Origin: Cryomorphaceae bacterium
GTDB taxonomy: Bacteria; Bacteroidota; Bacteroidia; Flavobacteriales_D; SKUL01
Direction: 5' to 3'
NCBI GenBank assembly: GCA_007695365.1
Contig: REDV01000056.1
Location: 1-54,764, forward strand
Length of the DNA: 54,764 bases
Shown: piece after piece, positions 1 to 8,900 of the stretch
Layout of the letters: every line of letters begins with the position of its first letter
Numbering within the stretch: the first letter of the stretch is position 1
The notes under the pieces: generated by a model
What the model was told of the DNA's origin: nothing
Databases searched by the model: none
Seen by the model: the letters and a program-made list of their open reading frames with translations, nothing else
Position numbers and translations under genes: made by a program

Positions 1-1
1 T

Positions 2-61
2 GAAATTGAGGTGATTGCCATTTTTGATTCGCGCAGGGACCCTGGAGAATTGAAGCTATAA
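2..61 (+). CDS. RelE/ParE-family toxin, C-terminal fragment cut by the window edge
   Basis: The window opens inside a reading frame whose last 19 codons end in VIAIFDSRRDPGELKL and a TAA stop. A hydrophobic strand followed by FDxRRDP is the usual end of RelE/ParE-type toxins, which cleave mRNA on the ribosome or poison gyrase. The toxin at 248-562 ends in the related VFDCRQNP. Only the tail is visible, so neither start, partner antitoxin nor intactness can be judged. Confidence 0.5.
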   Translation, partial: EIEVIAIFDSRRDPGELKL

Positions 62-66
62 AGGCA

Positions 67-217
67 ATGTTTCCTATGTCTGACATTCAGCTATCCGCAC
101 TAAATTGCATACTCTGAAGTAATCGACCACTGCTGGAATCGCGTTTTTCCGGAATTTGACCAGCGCGAGAACTTGTTGCCGCTGTTGGACAAGCTAAGGA
201 GTGAGTGGTTGAATTAA
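67..217 (+). pseudogene. possible small frameshifted gene remnant
   Basis: An ATG at 67 opens a frame that stops at 117. A second frame, open from 104 to the TAA at 215-217, carries protein-like sequence (YSEVIDHCWNRVFPEF and then a leucine-rich helix ending KLRSEWLN). Joining the two near position 110 would give one short protein of about 50 residues. I do not recognise the family. It lies between two toxin-type genes, so decayed accessory DNA is the likeliest reading, but chance cannot be excluded. Confidence 0.2.
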
Positions 218-247
218 AGAGGGAGGTGAAATTTTATCGTACCAGAA

Positions 248-562
248 CTACACTTCCATCATTTTGGTCGGGTTCTGACGGCAATCGAATACATGTGCAA
301 CATAAACACAACCGTGCAGTTTGTCAATCCAATAGATGATTTTGTGATGGTTGCAGACGAGGTATCTGAATTCTTGAGGCCGATGCGACAACAATGATTC
401 ACGCTGGCCCATGCGTGGGTTTTTCTCTAACAGCATGGACTTTTCAATCAGCTCATTGACTACTCCGTCTGCAACTGAACGATTGGCGGTAACATCATAA
501 TAGTCGAAAATATCTTTTAGTCGTTCTTCGGCAAAAGCTGTCCAGTAAACGGCTAACCCCAT
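248..562 (-). CDS. RelE/ParE-family toxin of a type II toxin-antitoxin pair
   Basis: The product is 104 residues, the normal size for RelE/ParE toxins. It has an N-terminal strand and a helix beginning WTAFAEERLKDIFDYY, a central NPRMGQRE turn, the strand pair EFRYLVCNHHKIIYWID, and a C-terminal strand ending VFDCRQNP. These are the fold-defining elements of the family. It lies downstream of, and overlaps by 10 bases, the antitoxin gene at 553-795, the standard arrangement in which the antitoxin is made first. Whether it is a ribosome-dependent RNase or a gyrase poison cannot be told; the sequence looks slightly more ParE-like. Confidence 0.8.
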   Translation of the reverse strand: MGLAVYWTAFAEERLKDIFDYYDVTANRSVADGVVNELIEKSMLLEKNPRMGQRESLLSHRPQEFRYLVCNHHKIIYWIDKLHGCVYVAHVFDCRQNPTKMMEV

Positions 563-795
563 CGTTTAGCTTTCGATTTAAGCTGTTTGGCAGAAAGGTG
601 TTTTCCTGTTTCTGCATCTTTCAAAGACTGGTCAATATCATCATTCAGTTGCTGCTCGCTCATTGGCTTCAGGTTTTGCTCGTAGCCTAAGGCCTTCTTC
701 TCCCTCAACAATGCCTCAAGTGCTGAAATGAGTTCTTCATTTTGAAGACGAAGAAACTCCTGAACAAAATTTATTTTTCGGGTTTGAATATCCAT
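553..795 (-). CDS. antitoxin of the RelE/ParE pair
   Basis: This 80-residue acidic/basic protein starts with an amphipathic region containing FVQEFLRLQNEELISALEAL. It ends in a charged helix, SEQQLNDDIDQSLKDAETGK, followed by a lysine-rich tail ending KRWG. This two-part shape (dimerising N-terminus, toxin-wrapping C-terminus) is common in Bacteroidota antitoxins paired with RelE/ParE toxins. No clear ribbon-helix-helix or HTH motif is visible. The assignment rests on size, position directly upstream of the toxin, and the 10-base overlap with it. Confidence 0.72.
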   Translation of the reverse strand: MDIQTRKINFVQEFLRLQNEELISALEALLREKKALGYEQNLKPMSEQQLNDDIDQSLKDAETGKHLSAKQLKSKAKRWG

Positions 796-957
796 ACCGG
801 CAGTTTAGTGTACTAAGGTAGTTAATTTCGATAAGGATTGAACTTCAAGTTGGTCATGTAGCTCTCAATTTCTACCCATTACCAGCGAAGCTCTGCTTCG
901 TGGGCTCTTATTCCCAACGCTCACACTCCATCCCTTTTCCTACATTAGCACCAGCCT

Positions 958-2523
958 ATGAACCGCAACGAGTCACTGCGCCGTTTGAGCGCCCGTACAG
1001 GTCCTTTTGATATCGCCATTATTGGCGGAGGCGCATCAGGTTTCGGGGTGGCACTGGAGGCCCTTGCACGCGGCCTCAGCGTGGTGCTGCTCGAAAAAAG
1101 CGACTTTGGCAAAGGCACCTCCAGCCGCTCTACCAAACTGCTGCACGGTGGGGTGCGTTACCTCGCCCAGGGCCAGATACGCCTGGTGTACGAAGCCCTC
1201 GGCGAGCGCGGACTGCTGCTCAAAGCTGCTCCCCACCTGAGTTCTGTTGTGCGCTTTGTGATACCCGTTTACAGCAACTACGAGCGGTTTAAATACACTG
1301 CCGGCCTCAAAGTGTACGACCTGATGTCCGGACGACTGCGCATTGGCCGCTCCCGGTTCGTAACCCGCGAAGATACCCTGCGCCGCCTTCCCAATGTGAA
1401 GGAAGAGGGTCTTCTGGGCGGCGTAATCTACCACGACGGTCAGTTTGACGACGCCCGCCTCCTGATCTCTATCGCACGCACCTGTTTCAACATGGGCGCC
1501 TGCCTCCTGAACCACGTCAGGGTGAAATCGCTCGTGAAAAACGCCAAAGGACGCATCACCGGACTTACGGCAAAAGACGAGCTCAGCAACGAAAAATACG
1601 AGATCAAGGCGCGTATGGTGGTGAATGCCACAGGGGTTTTTGCCGATAAAATCCTCCGCATGGATACGCCCGGGGCACCCCGCAGCATCAAAGCCAGCCA
1701 GGGCATACACCTGGTGCTGGATCAGGAATTCCTTGGCGGGCAGGACGCGCTGATGATTCCCGATACCAGTGACGGTCGCGTATTGTTTATCCTGCCCTGG
1801 AAAAACAAACTTATTGTGGGCACCACCGATACCCTGCGTGACAAGCCCAGCCTGGATCCCGACGCGCTTGAAGAGGAAATTGATTTTGTGTTGGATAATG
1901 CGGCACAGTTCCTCAAACGCAAACCCACACGCGCCGATGTACGATCGGTTTTTGCCGGCCTCCGACCCCTTGCGATGCCCAAGGAGGGTAGCACCAAAAC
2001 CAAGGAAGTGTCGCGCAGCCATAAGGTCATCATTTCCAATAGCGGACTGGTAAGCATTGTGGGTGGCAAATGGACTACTTTCCGCAAAATGGGCGAAGAC
2101 ACCGTACTGGCATTCTCCAGGATAAGCGGAACTGCACTTCCTCCCCGCAGGTTCTTCCCCACGGCCTTTCACGGAGCAACACCCCACACCGACGACCCCC
2201 TGAATGCCTACGGGAGCGACGCCCCGGCTGTGAAAGCCCTGCAGGGCGAATCGGCTGAATGGGCCCAAAAGCTTCACCCTGACCACCTCTATACCGCCGC
2301 TGAAGTGGTATGGGCCATTCGCTACGAAATGGCCATGACCATTGAGGATGTGCTCTCGCGACGCATTCGGCTTCTGTTACTCGATGCCCGTGCCGCGATT
2401 GAAGCAGCGCCAACAGTAGCCACCATTCTCGCCAAAGAACTGGACAAAGACGCGCAGTGGGTTCAAACCGAACTGGAAGATTTTTACAAAATTGCGCGTA
2501 AATACCTCATCCAAAAACCATGA
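958..2523 (+). CDS. glpD: glycerol-3-phosphate dehydrogenase, FAD-dependent
   Basis: The enzyme oxidises sn-glycerol 3-phosphate to dihydroxyacetone phosphate at the membrane and passes electrons to quinone through FAD. The 521-residue length fits GlpD. A Rossmann FAD-binding motif IIGGGASG lies at residues 21-28. It is followed by the family signature [16 protein letters not shown] at about 54-69 and a second FAD-contact region, [17 protein letters not shown], in the C-terminal half. The C-terminal helical cap ([20 protein letters not shown]) is typical. It is the first gene of the glpD-glpK-glpF operon, and its stop overlaps the glpK start by four bases. A 6-bp stem with a 3-base loop at 886-900 lies in its leader; its role is unknown. 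Confidence 0.96.
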   Translation: MNRNESLRRLSARTGPFDIAIIGGGASGFGVALEALARGLSVVLLEKSDFGKGTSSRSTKLLHGGVRYLAQGQIRLVYEALGERGLLLKAAPHLSSVVRFVIPVYSNYERFKYTAGLKVYDLMSGRLRIGRSRFVTREDTLRRLPNVKEEGLLGGVIYHDGQFDDARLLISIARTCFNMGACLLNHVRVKSLVKNAKGRITGLTAKDELSNEKYEIKARMVVNATGVFADKILRMDTPGAPRSIKASQGIHLVLDQEFLGGQDALMIPDTSDGRVLFILPWKNKLIVGTTDTLRDKPSLDPDALEEEIDFVLDNAAQFLKRKPTRADVRSVFAGLRPLAMPKEGSTKTKEVSRSHKVIISNSGLVSIVGGKWTTFRKMGEDTVLAFSRISGTALPPRRFFPTAFHGATPHTDDPLNAYGSDAPAVKALQGESAEWAQKLHPDHLYTAAEVVWAIRYEMAMTIEDVLSRRIRLLLLDARAAIEAAPTVATILAKELDKDAQWVQTELEDFYKIARKYLIQKP

Positions 2524-4019
2524 GCCAAAAGCCCACCTATATCCTCGCCCTCGACCAGGGAACCACCAGCTCGCGCGCATTGCTTATTGACCGTGCCGGA
2601 CGCGTTCACAGCAGTGCTCAACGCGACTTTAAACAGCATTTCCCGAAAGGGGGCTGGGTGGAGCACGATGCCATGGAAATCTGGGCCACCCAAAGCGCCG
2701 TGATGACCGAAGCCCTTGCAGCAAAAAATGTAAACGGATCGCAGATTGCAGCCATCGGCATCACCAACCAGCGCGAAACCACCGTGCTGTGGAACCGCCT
2801 CACAGGCAAACCCCTGTACCGCGCCATTGTGTGGCAGGACCGCCGCACCGCTCCGCGCATTGCCGAACTGATAGCACAAGGTCATGAGGCCATGATCACG
2901 GACAAAACCGGACTGGTTCCCGATGCTTACTTCAGCGCCTCTAAACTGCAATGGCTGCTCGACCACGTAGAAGGCGCCCGGGACATGGCTGAACGCGGGG
3001 AACTGGCCTTTGGCACCATCGACACCTGGCTTGTGTGGAAACTCACCGCAGGTGCCGTTCACGTTACCGACGTAAGCAACGCCAGCCGTACCATGCTTTT
3101 CAACATGCACGAGCGATGCTGGGACACCGAATTGCTCGATCTCTTCGATATACCTGAATCGGTACTGCCTGAAGTGCGCTCCAGCAGCGAGGTTTACGGG
3201 CATACATCGGGGCAGTTGCTCTACGCCAAAATCCCCATTGCGGGCATTGCCGGCGACCAGCAAGCGGCCCTTTTCGGACAGTGCTGCTTTGAACCCGGAA
3301 TGGCCAAAACCACTTACGGCACCGGCTGCTTTATGGTGATGAACACCGGCTACCAACCTGTGGTTTCCGATAACAAACTGCTCAGCACCGTGGCCTGGGA
3401 AATCAACGGCCAGATGACCTACGCGCTCGAAGGCAGTGTTTTTATCGGAGGAGCTGCTGTGCAATGGTTACGCGACAACTTGGGCTTTGTAGGTCATGCT
3501 TCCGAAACAGAGCGACTGGCCACCCAGCTGCCCGACAATGAAGGCGTGTATTTTGTGCCGGCCATGGCGGGTCTGGGCGCACCCCACTGGGACGCTAACG
3601 CGCGTGGGGCTTTTTTCGGAATCACCAGGGGCACCACCATCGCCCACATGACCCGCGCCACCCTGGAAGCCATTGCCTACCAGGTGCACGACGTGCTGCG
3701 CGCAATGGAGGCTGATAGGGGAGAAGCTTTGCGCGAAATGCGGGTGGACGGAGGAGCAGCCGGCAACAACTTCCTGATGCAATTTCAGGCCGATATGCTG
3801 CGCTGCACCGTGGCCCGTCCGGAGAACATTGAATCAACAGCCCTGGGCGCTGCCTTCCTTGCCGGACTTGCCGTGGGATATTGGGAGGATTTGGATACCC
3901 TGAAAAAAATCTGGCAAAGCGATCACAACTTTGAAGCGACCATGAACCGGGAGCAATCCGATGAATACCTCCGCTTCTGGCACAAAGCTGTGGAGCGGGC
4001 TAAAAACTGGTGCGAATGA
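2520..4019 (+). CDS. glpK: glycerol kinase
   Basis: The enzyme phosphorylates glycerol with ATP to give glycerol 3-phosphate, the substrate of the upstream dehydrogenase. The 499 residues match the FGGY kinase family. The N-terminal phosphate loop [16 protein letters not shown] is at residues 9-24. [12 protein letters not shown] and AIVWQDRRT follow in domain I, and the glycerol-binding region holds DTWLVWKLT. The ATP-domain motif TYGTGCFMV and the C-terminal [17 protein letters not shown] complete the set. The ATG overlaps the end of glpD (ATGA), so the two are translationally coupled. One base separates the stop from the glpF start. Confidence 0.97.
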   Translation: MSQKPTYILALDQGTTSSRALLIDRAGRVHSSAQRDFKQHFPKGGWVEHDAMEIWATQSAVMTEALAAKNVNGSQIAAIGITNQRETTVLWNRLTGKPLYRAIVWQDRRTAPRIAELIAQGHEAMITDKTGLVPDAYFSASKLQWLLDHVEGARDMAERGELAFGTIDTWLVWKLTAGAVHVTDVSNASRTMLFNMHERCWDTELLDLFDIPESVLPEVRSSSEVYGHTSGQLLYAKIPIAGIAGDQQAALFGQCCFEPGMAKTTYGTGCFMVMNTGYQPVVSDNKLLSTVAWEINGQMTYALEGSVFIGGAAVQWLRDNLGFVGHASETERLATQLPDNEGVYFVPAMAGLGAPHWDANARGAFFGITRGTTIAHMTRATLEAIAYQVHDVLRAMEADRGEALREMRVDGGAAGNNFLMQFQADMLRCTVARPENIESTALGAAFLAGLAVGYWEDLDTLKKIWQSDHNFEATMNREQSDEYLRFWHKAVERAKNWCE

Positions 4020-4020
4020 T

Positions 4021-4761
4021 ATGGATACACTTGTAGCTGAATTTGTAGGAACTTCCCTGCTCCTGGCCATGGGTTGCGGCGTGGTGGCCAATGTGGTGCT
4101 CACGGGCACCAAAGGGCATCAGGGCGGTTGGATTGTCATCACTACCGGATGGGCGTTGGGCGTGTTTATCGGCGTGGTAGTCGCCGGCCCCTACAGCGGT
4201 GCGCACCTCAATCCCGCCGTGAGCATTGCCCTGGCTGCCGTTGGCTACTTTGATTGGAGCATGGTGCCCGGATACGTGGGTGCACAAATCCTAGGCGCCA
4301 TGTTCGGCTGCGGACTGGCGTGGCTGATGTACCGCGACCATTTCAACATCACCCCAGAATCGGAGCTCAAATTTGCGCCCTTCGCCACCCGACCGGCCAT
4401 TCGCAATCTGCCCTCCAATTTTTACTCCGAAGCCCTGGGCACATCGGTGCTGATTATCGTAATTCTTTACGCCACAGAGCCCGCCCTTGCCGACGGAACA
4501 CCCATAGGCCTCGGCGCCCTGGGAGCACTTCCGGTGGCGCTGCTGGTTTGGGTGATTGGTCTGGCGCTGGGCGGTACCACGGGTTATGCCATCAATCCGG
4601 CCCGCGATCTGGGTCCGCGACTGATGCACCAAATCCTCCCCATCAAGGGCAAGGGCACGAGCGACTGGAGCTATGCTTGGGTTCCGATTTTGGGGCCCAT
4701 TGCAGGAGCGCTGATTGCAGCCGGCATATTCATGTTGCTGAGCGCCGGGAGTATGGTGTGA
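4021..4761 (+). CDS. glpF: glycerol facilitator / aquaglyceroporin (MIP family)
   Basis: This is an inner-membrane channel for glycerol entry. I place the start at the ATG at 4021, one base after the glpK stop, giving 246 residues beginning MDTLVAEFVGTSLLL; an in-frame ATG at 3961 lies inside glpK and would add a hydrophilic tail foreign to the family. The two NPA boxes of the aquaporin pore are at residues 64-66 (HLNPAVS) and 192-194 (INPARD). The Asp after the second box (NPARDLGPR) is a mark of glycerol-conducting members. Six membrane helices can be followed. The last 71 codons recur as a damaged copy at 10908-11120. Confidence 0.95.
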   Translation: MDTLVAEFVGTSLLLAMGCGVVANVVLTGTKGHQGGWIVITTGWALGVFIGVVVAGPYSGAHLNPAVSIALAAVGYFDWSMVPGYVGAQILGAMFGCGLAWLMYRDHFNITPESELKFAPFATRPAIRNLPSNFYSEALGTSVLIIVILYATEPALADGTPIGLGALGALPVALLVWVIGLALGGTTGYAINPARDLGPRLMHQILPIKGKGTSDWSYAWVPILGPIAGALIAAGIFMLLSAGSMV

Positions 4762-4772
4762 TGAAATGAGTC

Positions 4773-4803
4773 ATGAGCCGATTACGCCCTCTAATCGGCT
4801 CAT
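4773..4803 (+). promoter_or_regulatory. perfect 12-bp inverted repeat upstream of fic (operator candidate)
   Basis: ATGAGCCGATTA at 4773-4784 is repeated as its exact reverse complement at 4792-4803, with a 7-base spacer. A second palindrome with nearly the same half-site sits 44 bp downstream (centre to centre, about four helical turns) at the fic start. No T-run follows, so an operator is more likely than a terminator for the glp operon. The Fic protein's own C-terminal winged helix is the obvious candidate ligand; that is inference. Confidence 0.6.
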
Positions 4804-4817
4804 ATATGGTGTATATC

Positions 4818-4846
4818 TGAGCCGAATAATGCGTACATTTGGCTCA
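4818..4846 (+). promoter_or_regulatory. second inverted repeat, ending on the fic start codon
   Basis: TGAGCCGAAT at 4818-4827 and ATTTGGCTCA at 4837-4846 are inverted copies with one mismatch and a 9-base spacer. The half-site matches that of the perfect palindrome at 4773-4803 (TGAGCCGAWT). The right arm covers most of the predicted -7 box (4834-4841) and the A of the fic ATG, so a bound protein would block initiation. Confidence 0.55.
4834..4841 (+). promoter_or_regulatory. predicted -7 box for fic
   Basis: TACATTTG fits the Bacteroidota -7 consensus TAnnTTTG. Its last base is five bases before the A of the fic ATG, so transcription would begin at or next to the start codon and the message would be leaderless. 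No good -33 TTG is visible at the usual distance, which lowers confidence. The decayed copy downstream keeps the box as TAAATTTG (11193-11200). Confidence 0.4.
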
Positions 4847-5949
4847 TGCTTTACAACTGGCAGCTACCTGATTGGCCTGATTTCTCTTACAATGAGGACG
4901 AAATTATGGGCAATGTTCTCGCGTACACCGAGCGTATGGGAAGGGTGAGTGGCATGGTGAACGCACTTTCTGATGAAGTTGAAGCGGAGGTGGTTATTGC
5001 AGCCCTCCTTGCAGAAGTCGTGAAGACATCAGAAATAGAGGGGGAATACCTCAGTCGGGAAGACGTGATGTCGTCCATACGAAACAACCTCGGCATCAAC
5101 GCCACTCAGCAAATTGTGAGAGACAAGAGAGCCAATGGAATTGTGAAGATGATGCTTCATGTGCAGAAATCGTTTACGCAGCCCTTGAGCGAATCGGAAC
5201 TGTTTGCATGGCACTACTTGCTGATGGAAGGCAATCAGTACATCAAGGCAGGGGCATGGCGCTCATCTGCCGATCCCATGCAGGTAGTTTCGGGTGCTGC
5301 CGGAAGGGAAAAGGTGCATTTTGAAGCTCCACCGTCAGCGAGCGTGCCGAAAGAGATGAAAAAATTCATCCGCTGGTTCAACGATACGGCACCAGGTGGA
5401 CAGTCGGCCATCGCGTTTGCGCCGGTACGGTCTGCCCTGGCGCACCTGTATTTTGAAAGCATTCACCCGTTTGAGGATGGTAACGGAAGGATTGGGCGTG
5501 CACTGTCAGAAAAAGTACTCTCTCAGCACGCGGGTCGGCCGGTGATACTGAGTCTTTCACAGGTTATTGAATCCAACAAAAAGGCTTACTACGCTGCATT
5601 GAAAAACGGACAACAATCGAATGAAGTGAGTGCCTGGCTTCGCTATTTTACCGGTGTCATCAAGGACGCACAGCACGCCGCCGAAGAGCAGATTGCATTT
5701 GTGATCAAGAAAACCCGCTTTTTTGACGAACACCGTGAAGCCCTTGAACCGCGCCAGCTCAAAGCGCTCAAAAAGATGTTGGACCAAGGACCTGATGGCT
5801 TTGAAGGAGGAATGAGTGCCGGGAAATACTCGGGCATCACGGGCGTATCTAAAGCCACCGCCACCCGCGACCTTCAGGAACTGGTAGAAAAAGGAATCCT
5901 CGTTCCGTCCGGTGAAGGCAGAAGCCGAAGGTATTTGTTGGTGATTTGA
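4846..5949 (+). CDS. Fic-family protein AMP-transferase with DUF4172 N-terminus and C-terminal winged helix
   Basis: Fic enzymes transfer AMP (or another phosphate-containing group) to hydroxyl side chains of target proteins. The core motif HPFEDGNGRIGR is at residues 207-218 with the catalytic His207 and the nucleotide-binding Asn/Arg intact. A class II inhibitory helix TSEIEG (61-66; consensus S/TxxxEG/N) lies upstream, so activity is expected to be self-restrained. Residues 1-80 (NWQLPDWPDFSYNEDEI) look like DUF4172. Residues about 320-367 form a winged helix (GVSKATATRDLQELVEKGI). The 367-residue length is normal for this architecture. There is no adjacent antitoxin, as expected for class II. 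The gene is preceded by two palindromes and is convergent with the peptidase fusion. Confidence 0.93.
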   Translation: MLYNWQLPDWPDFSYNEDEIMGNVLAYTERMGRVSGMVNALSDEVEAEVVIAALLAEVVKTSEIEGEYLSREDVMSSIRNNLGINATQQIVRDKRANGIVKMMLHVQKSFTQPLSESELFAWHYLLMEGNQYIKAGAWRSSADPMQVVSGAAGREKVHFEAPPSASVPKEMKKFIRWFNDTAPGGQSAIAFAPVRSALAHLYFESIHPFEDGNGRIGRALSEKVLSQHAGRPVILSLSQVIESNKKAYYAALKNGQQSNEVSAWLRYFTGVIKDAQHAAEEQIAFVIKKTRFFDEHREALEPRQLKALKKMLDQGPDGFEGGMSAGKYSGITGVSKATATRDLQELVEKGILVPSGEGRSRRYLLVI

Positions 5950-5975
5950 GTTGTGGAGTGATCGACAACCAAGCT

Positions 5976-8900
5976 CTACCCCTCCACCTTCACGCTTTTC
6001 ACATTGTCGCTTACCACCCGCTCAATCAGCATTTGCCGGGGGTCGAGTGCCGCTTTTGCCGGAAGACCTTCAACCGTCATTACATAGCGCGCCGGACTTT
6101 GGGTAAGACGCACCCGTTTCCATGCCATGAGGTTCTTTTCCTCCTTGTCGCTGTACACACCAATATCAATCCACTCGTGCAGGGGTTGTTCTGTTTCGTT
6201 TCCGAGACTGTCGGCATACAATTTACGCGCTTCAAGTTGAAAGGTAACTTCGTAAAGATCGCCGGAAAGCTTGCGCGCAGTAGCTTCTTTCAAACGAAGG
6301 TCGTACAGCGTGATTTGCTTGATCCAATCCTCAACAAGGTACGAAAGAGAATCCGCCACACGGGGCTCAAGGTGACGCAGATAATCGAGCGAGCTCGGGT
6401 AAGGCGGCTCTGCGTAGGCATATTCTTCCAAAAATGTTCGGAGCGACGCATTTACGCTGTCTTCGCCAATGTAATCCTGTAAAGAATACAGAATCACAGC
6501 ACCTTTTCCGTAGTGAATATAGTCCTGATTTTCTACCTTGTACAAGGGCAATTCTTTCACAGCCTCCCCGCTCCGGCCCCTCAGGTAGCGATCATAATTG
6601 TATTTGAGGAATTTTTTCATGCGCATGTCGTCACCCTGCAAATCTTTCTTCATCACCATTAAGCTGCTGTACTCTGCAAAACTTTCCGTAAGCATGGTAC
6701 CTCCTTGCATTTTGGCCGGTATTTCCTGGTGTGCCCACCATTGGTGCGCCATTTCGTGCGCAATAACAGCATCCACGATGTTGTTATCGGTTTCATCTTC
6801 GAGGTTGATGATGAAACCCAAACTCTCTGAATAAGGCATGGTTCCCGGAAAAGCCTGTGCAAAACCTGCGTAACGCGGAAACTCCACGATGCGCGCCTGT
6901 TTGTGGTAATAGGGCCCGAAATGTTCCTCGAAATACTCAAAGCTTCGCCGAACGGCATCAATCATCATGGCCACATTTACATGGTGCGCGTGGTGATAGT
7001 ACACCTCAATATCAATGTCGCGGTACTTTTCGCGGGCCACCTCGTAGCGGGCACTCATAAAGCTGTAGAAGTTCTGAGATGGTTGATCGAGTTCGTAGTG
7101 AAAGTAACGGCGGTCTCCTCCGCTCCATTCCTTTACCAATGACCCCGGAGCCACGGCAATCTGGTCAGAGCTTGTACTGATTACAGAGCTCACATTTACC
7201 CAATCGGCCAGACCATCTGTCAGGTAATTGCTCATACATACATGGCCGCAAGGATACTGCAGCGGAGGCATGCGGTCGCGCTCGGGCAGTCCGTATTTCT
7301 TCCGGTCGTTTTTACCACTCAACTCCGCTCCTTCGCTGTAGCCCATGGTGGGGAGAATCTCAAAATTATTGAGAAAAGTTCCATTGCGAACGATGTTGGT
7401 ATTACCCCTTGTGTTTTGAAACCCTTTGGTGATGTAGGCAGTTTTGATGATCATTCTCAGGCTGTCGCCCGGCTGCAGTGCTTGATTAAGCGCGTAAATC
7501 TGAAAACCAAGCTCTTCGTCGTTCAACACAAGGTCGGCATTCGGAATGAGTATTTCATTCTTCCACTGCTGATTCAAATTGAAGTACAGCGAATCAATGG
7601 GATGATTGGTTTTGTTCAGAAATTGCGCTTCCGCCTCCACATATACATCACGTTTTTCGGGAAAAATGTCAATGTTGTAATGAATGTCTGTGAGCACCGG
7701 CAAGTGCCTGTCTTTGTACTGCCTGTATTTCTTTTCGTATTCTACAGACTCCAGCTTGAGCTGCTTGCCACTTTTGTAAGGGTTCAGCACAATGGTATTG
7801 TAGTACACCCAACCTGCCACCAGCAACCAGCAAACCCCAACAACTGCAAACGCACGTTTTGCTCCCCCTGTGAAGCTACTTTTTGCCACGAGCCATTTTT
7901 CGCGCATACTGCTCACCACGCTGCGGGGCCAGAAGAATCCGGCAATAAAAATCAGCAACACAGCAAACAACACCCAGTAGGCATTGAACCACAAGGTTCC
8001 GACCAGCCCCGGACCAAAGCGATTCATGTCTGAATAGAAAATACCCGGTGATTCGCCCGGCAAGAGCATATTACTCTGCCATTCCAAAACACTCATCACA
8101 ATACTCCAAACCGTAATAAAAAGCAGTCCGATAAAATAACCCACATAACGATTGTTGAGCAGGGTTTGGATGACCACAAAAAGCGCCGCCAGGATGATGT
8201 AACCGGGAAGATCATTAACCAGAAAATACACAAGGTACACGTCCAGCTCAATGCGGGTATAACCCCTCAGCAATTGTGAAAGCATCCCTACTAAAATGAA
8301 TGCAAATTGCAGAAGCACCGCAACACTCACGAGGCTTGCCACCTTTGCAAAAATGCTCACAAAGCTGTGATGCGGGGTGGCATTGATTACTTCGTGAATG
8401 TGGCTCATACGGTCGCGCCATACGAGTTCGCCGCTGAAGAAAATAACCACAATAAGGAGAAAGATTCCGGTAGAGCCGTTGATGTCGTCAATGATTTCGT
8501 AGGTAACGGGGTAGGTTTGCAGGCCGTAGTATTCATATCCTTGTACCAGGCTGATGACCAACAATAAAATCCCAAAAAGCGCCACTATTTTGAACACCAC
8601 ACTTTTTACAATACTGCGCAGGTTGGCCATGAAAAAGCTGGTGAATTGCAAACGATTAAGCTTGCTGTTAAACTGCGAAAGCACCGTGGGTTTGTCGATC
8701 GCAACTTTTTCGTAGTGTGCTACTTCCTGTATTTTAATTTTGCTTTTTCGGCTAAAACGAAGTTTTTCCTGAAAGCGAAAACTCCAGTAGCTTAAAACCG
8801 AAATGACAATGCCAAGCGCAAGCCAAAACAAGCGGTTGTAGAGAATGATTCCCTCAAGCGCAGGGCTCAGCGTATTGCGCTCGGCGGGGGTCCAGTACTG

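Noticed and set aside
1036-2286. Open minus-strand frame of 416 codons opposite glpD
   Set aside because: It is fully antisense to a gene with all GlpD motifs, and its translation has no recognisable family or signal. Codon-position shadowing of GC-rich coding DNA explains it.
2484-3464. Open minus-strand frame of 326 codons opposite glpK
   Set aside because: Another antisense shadow; glpK carries intact kinase motifs on the plus strand.
4773-4803. Terminator for the glp operon
   Set aside because: The 12-bp stem is perfect, but the sequence after it (ATATATGGTG) has no T-run, and a matching second palindrome lies at the fic start; operator is the better reading.
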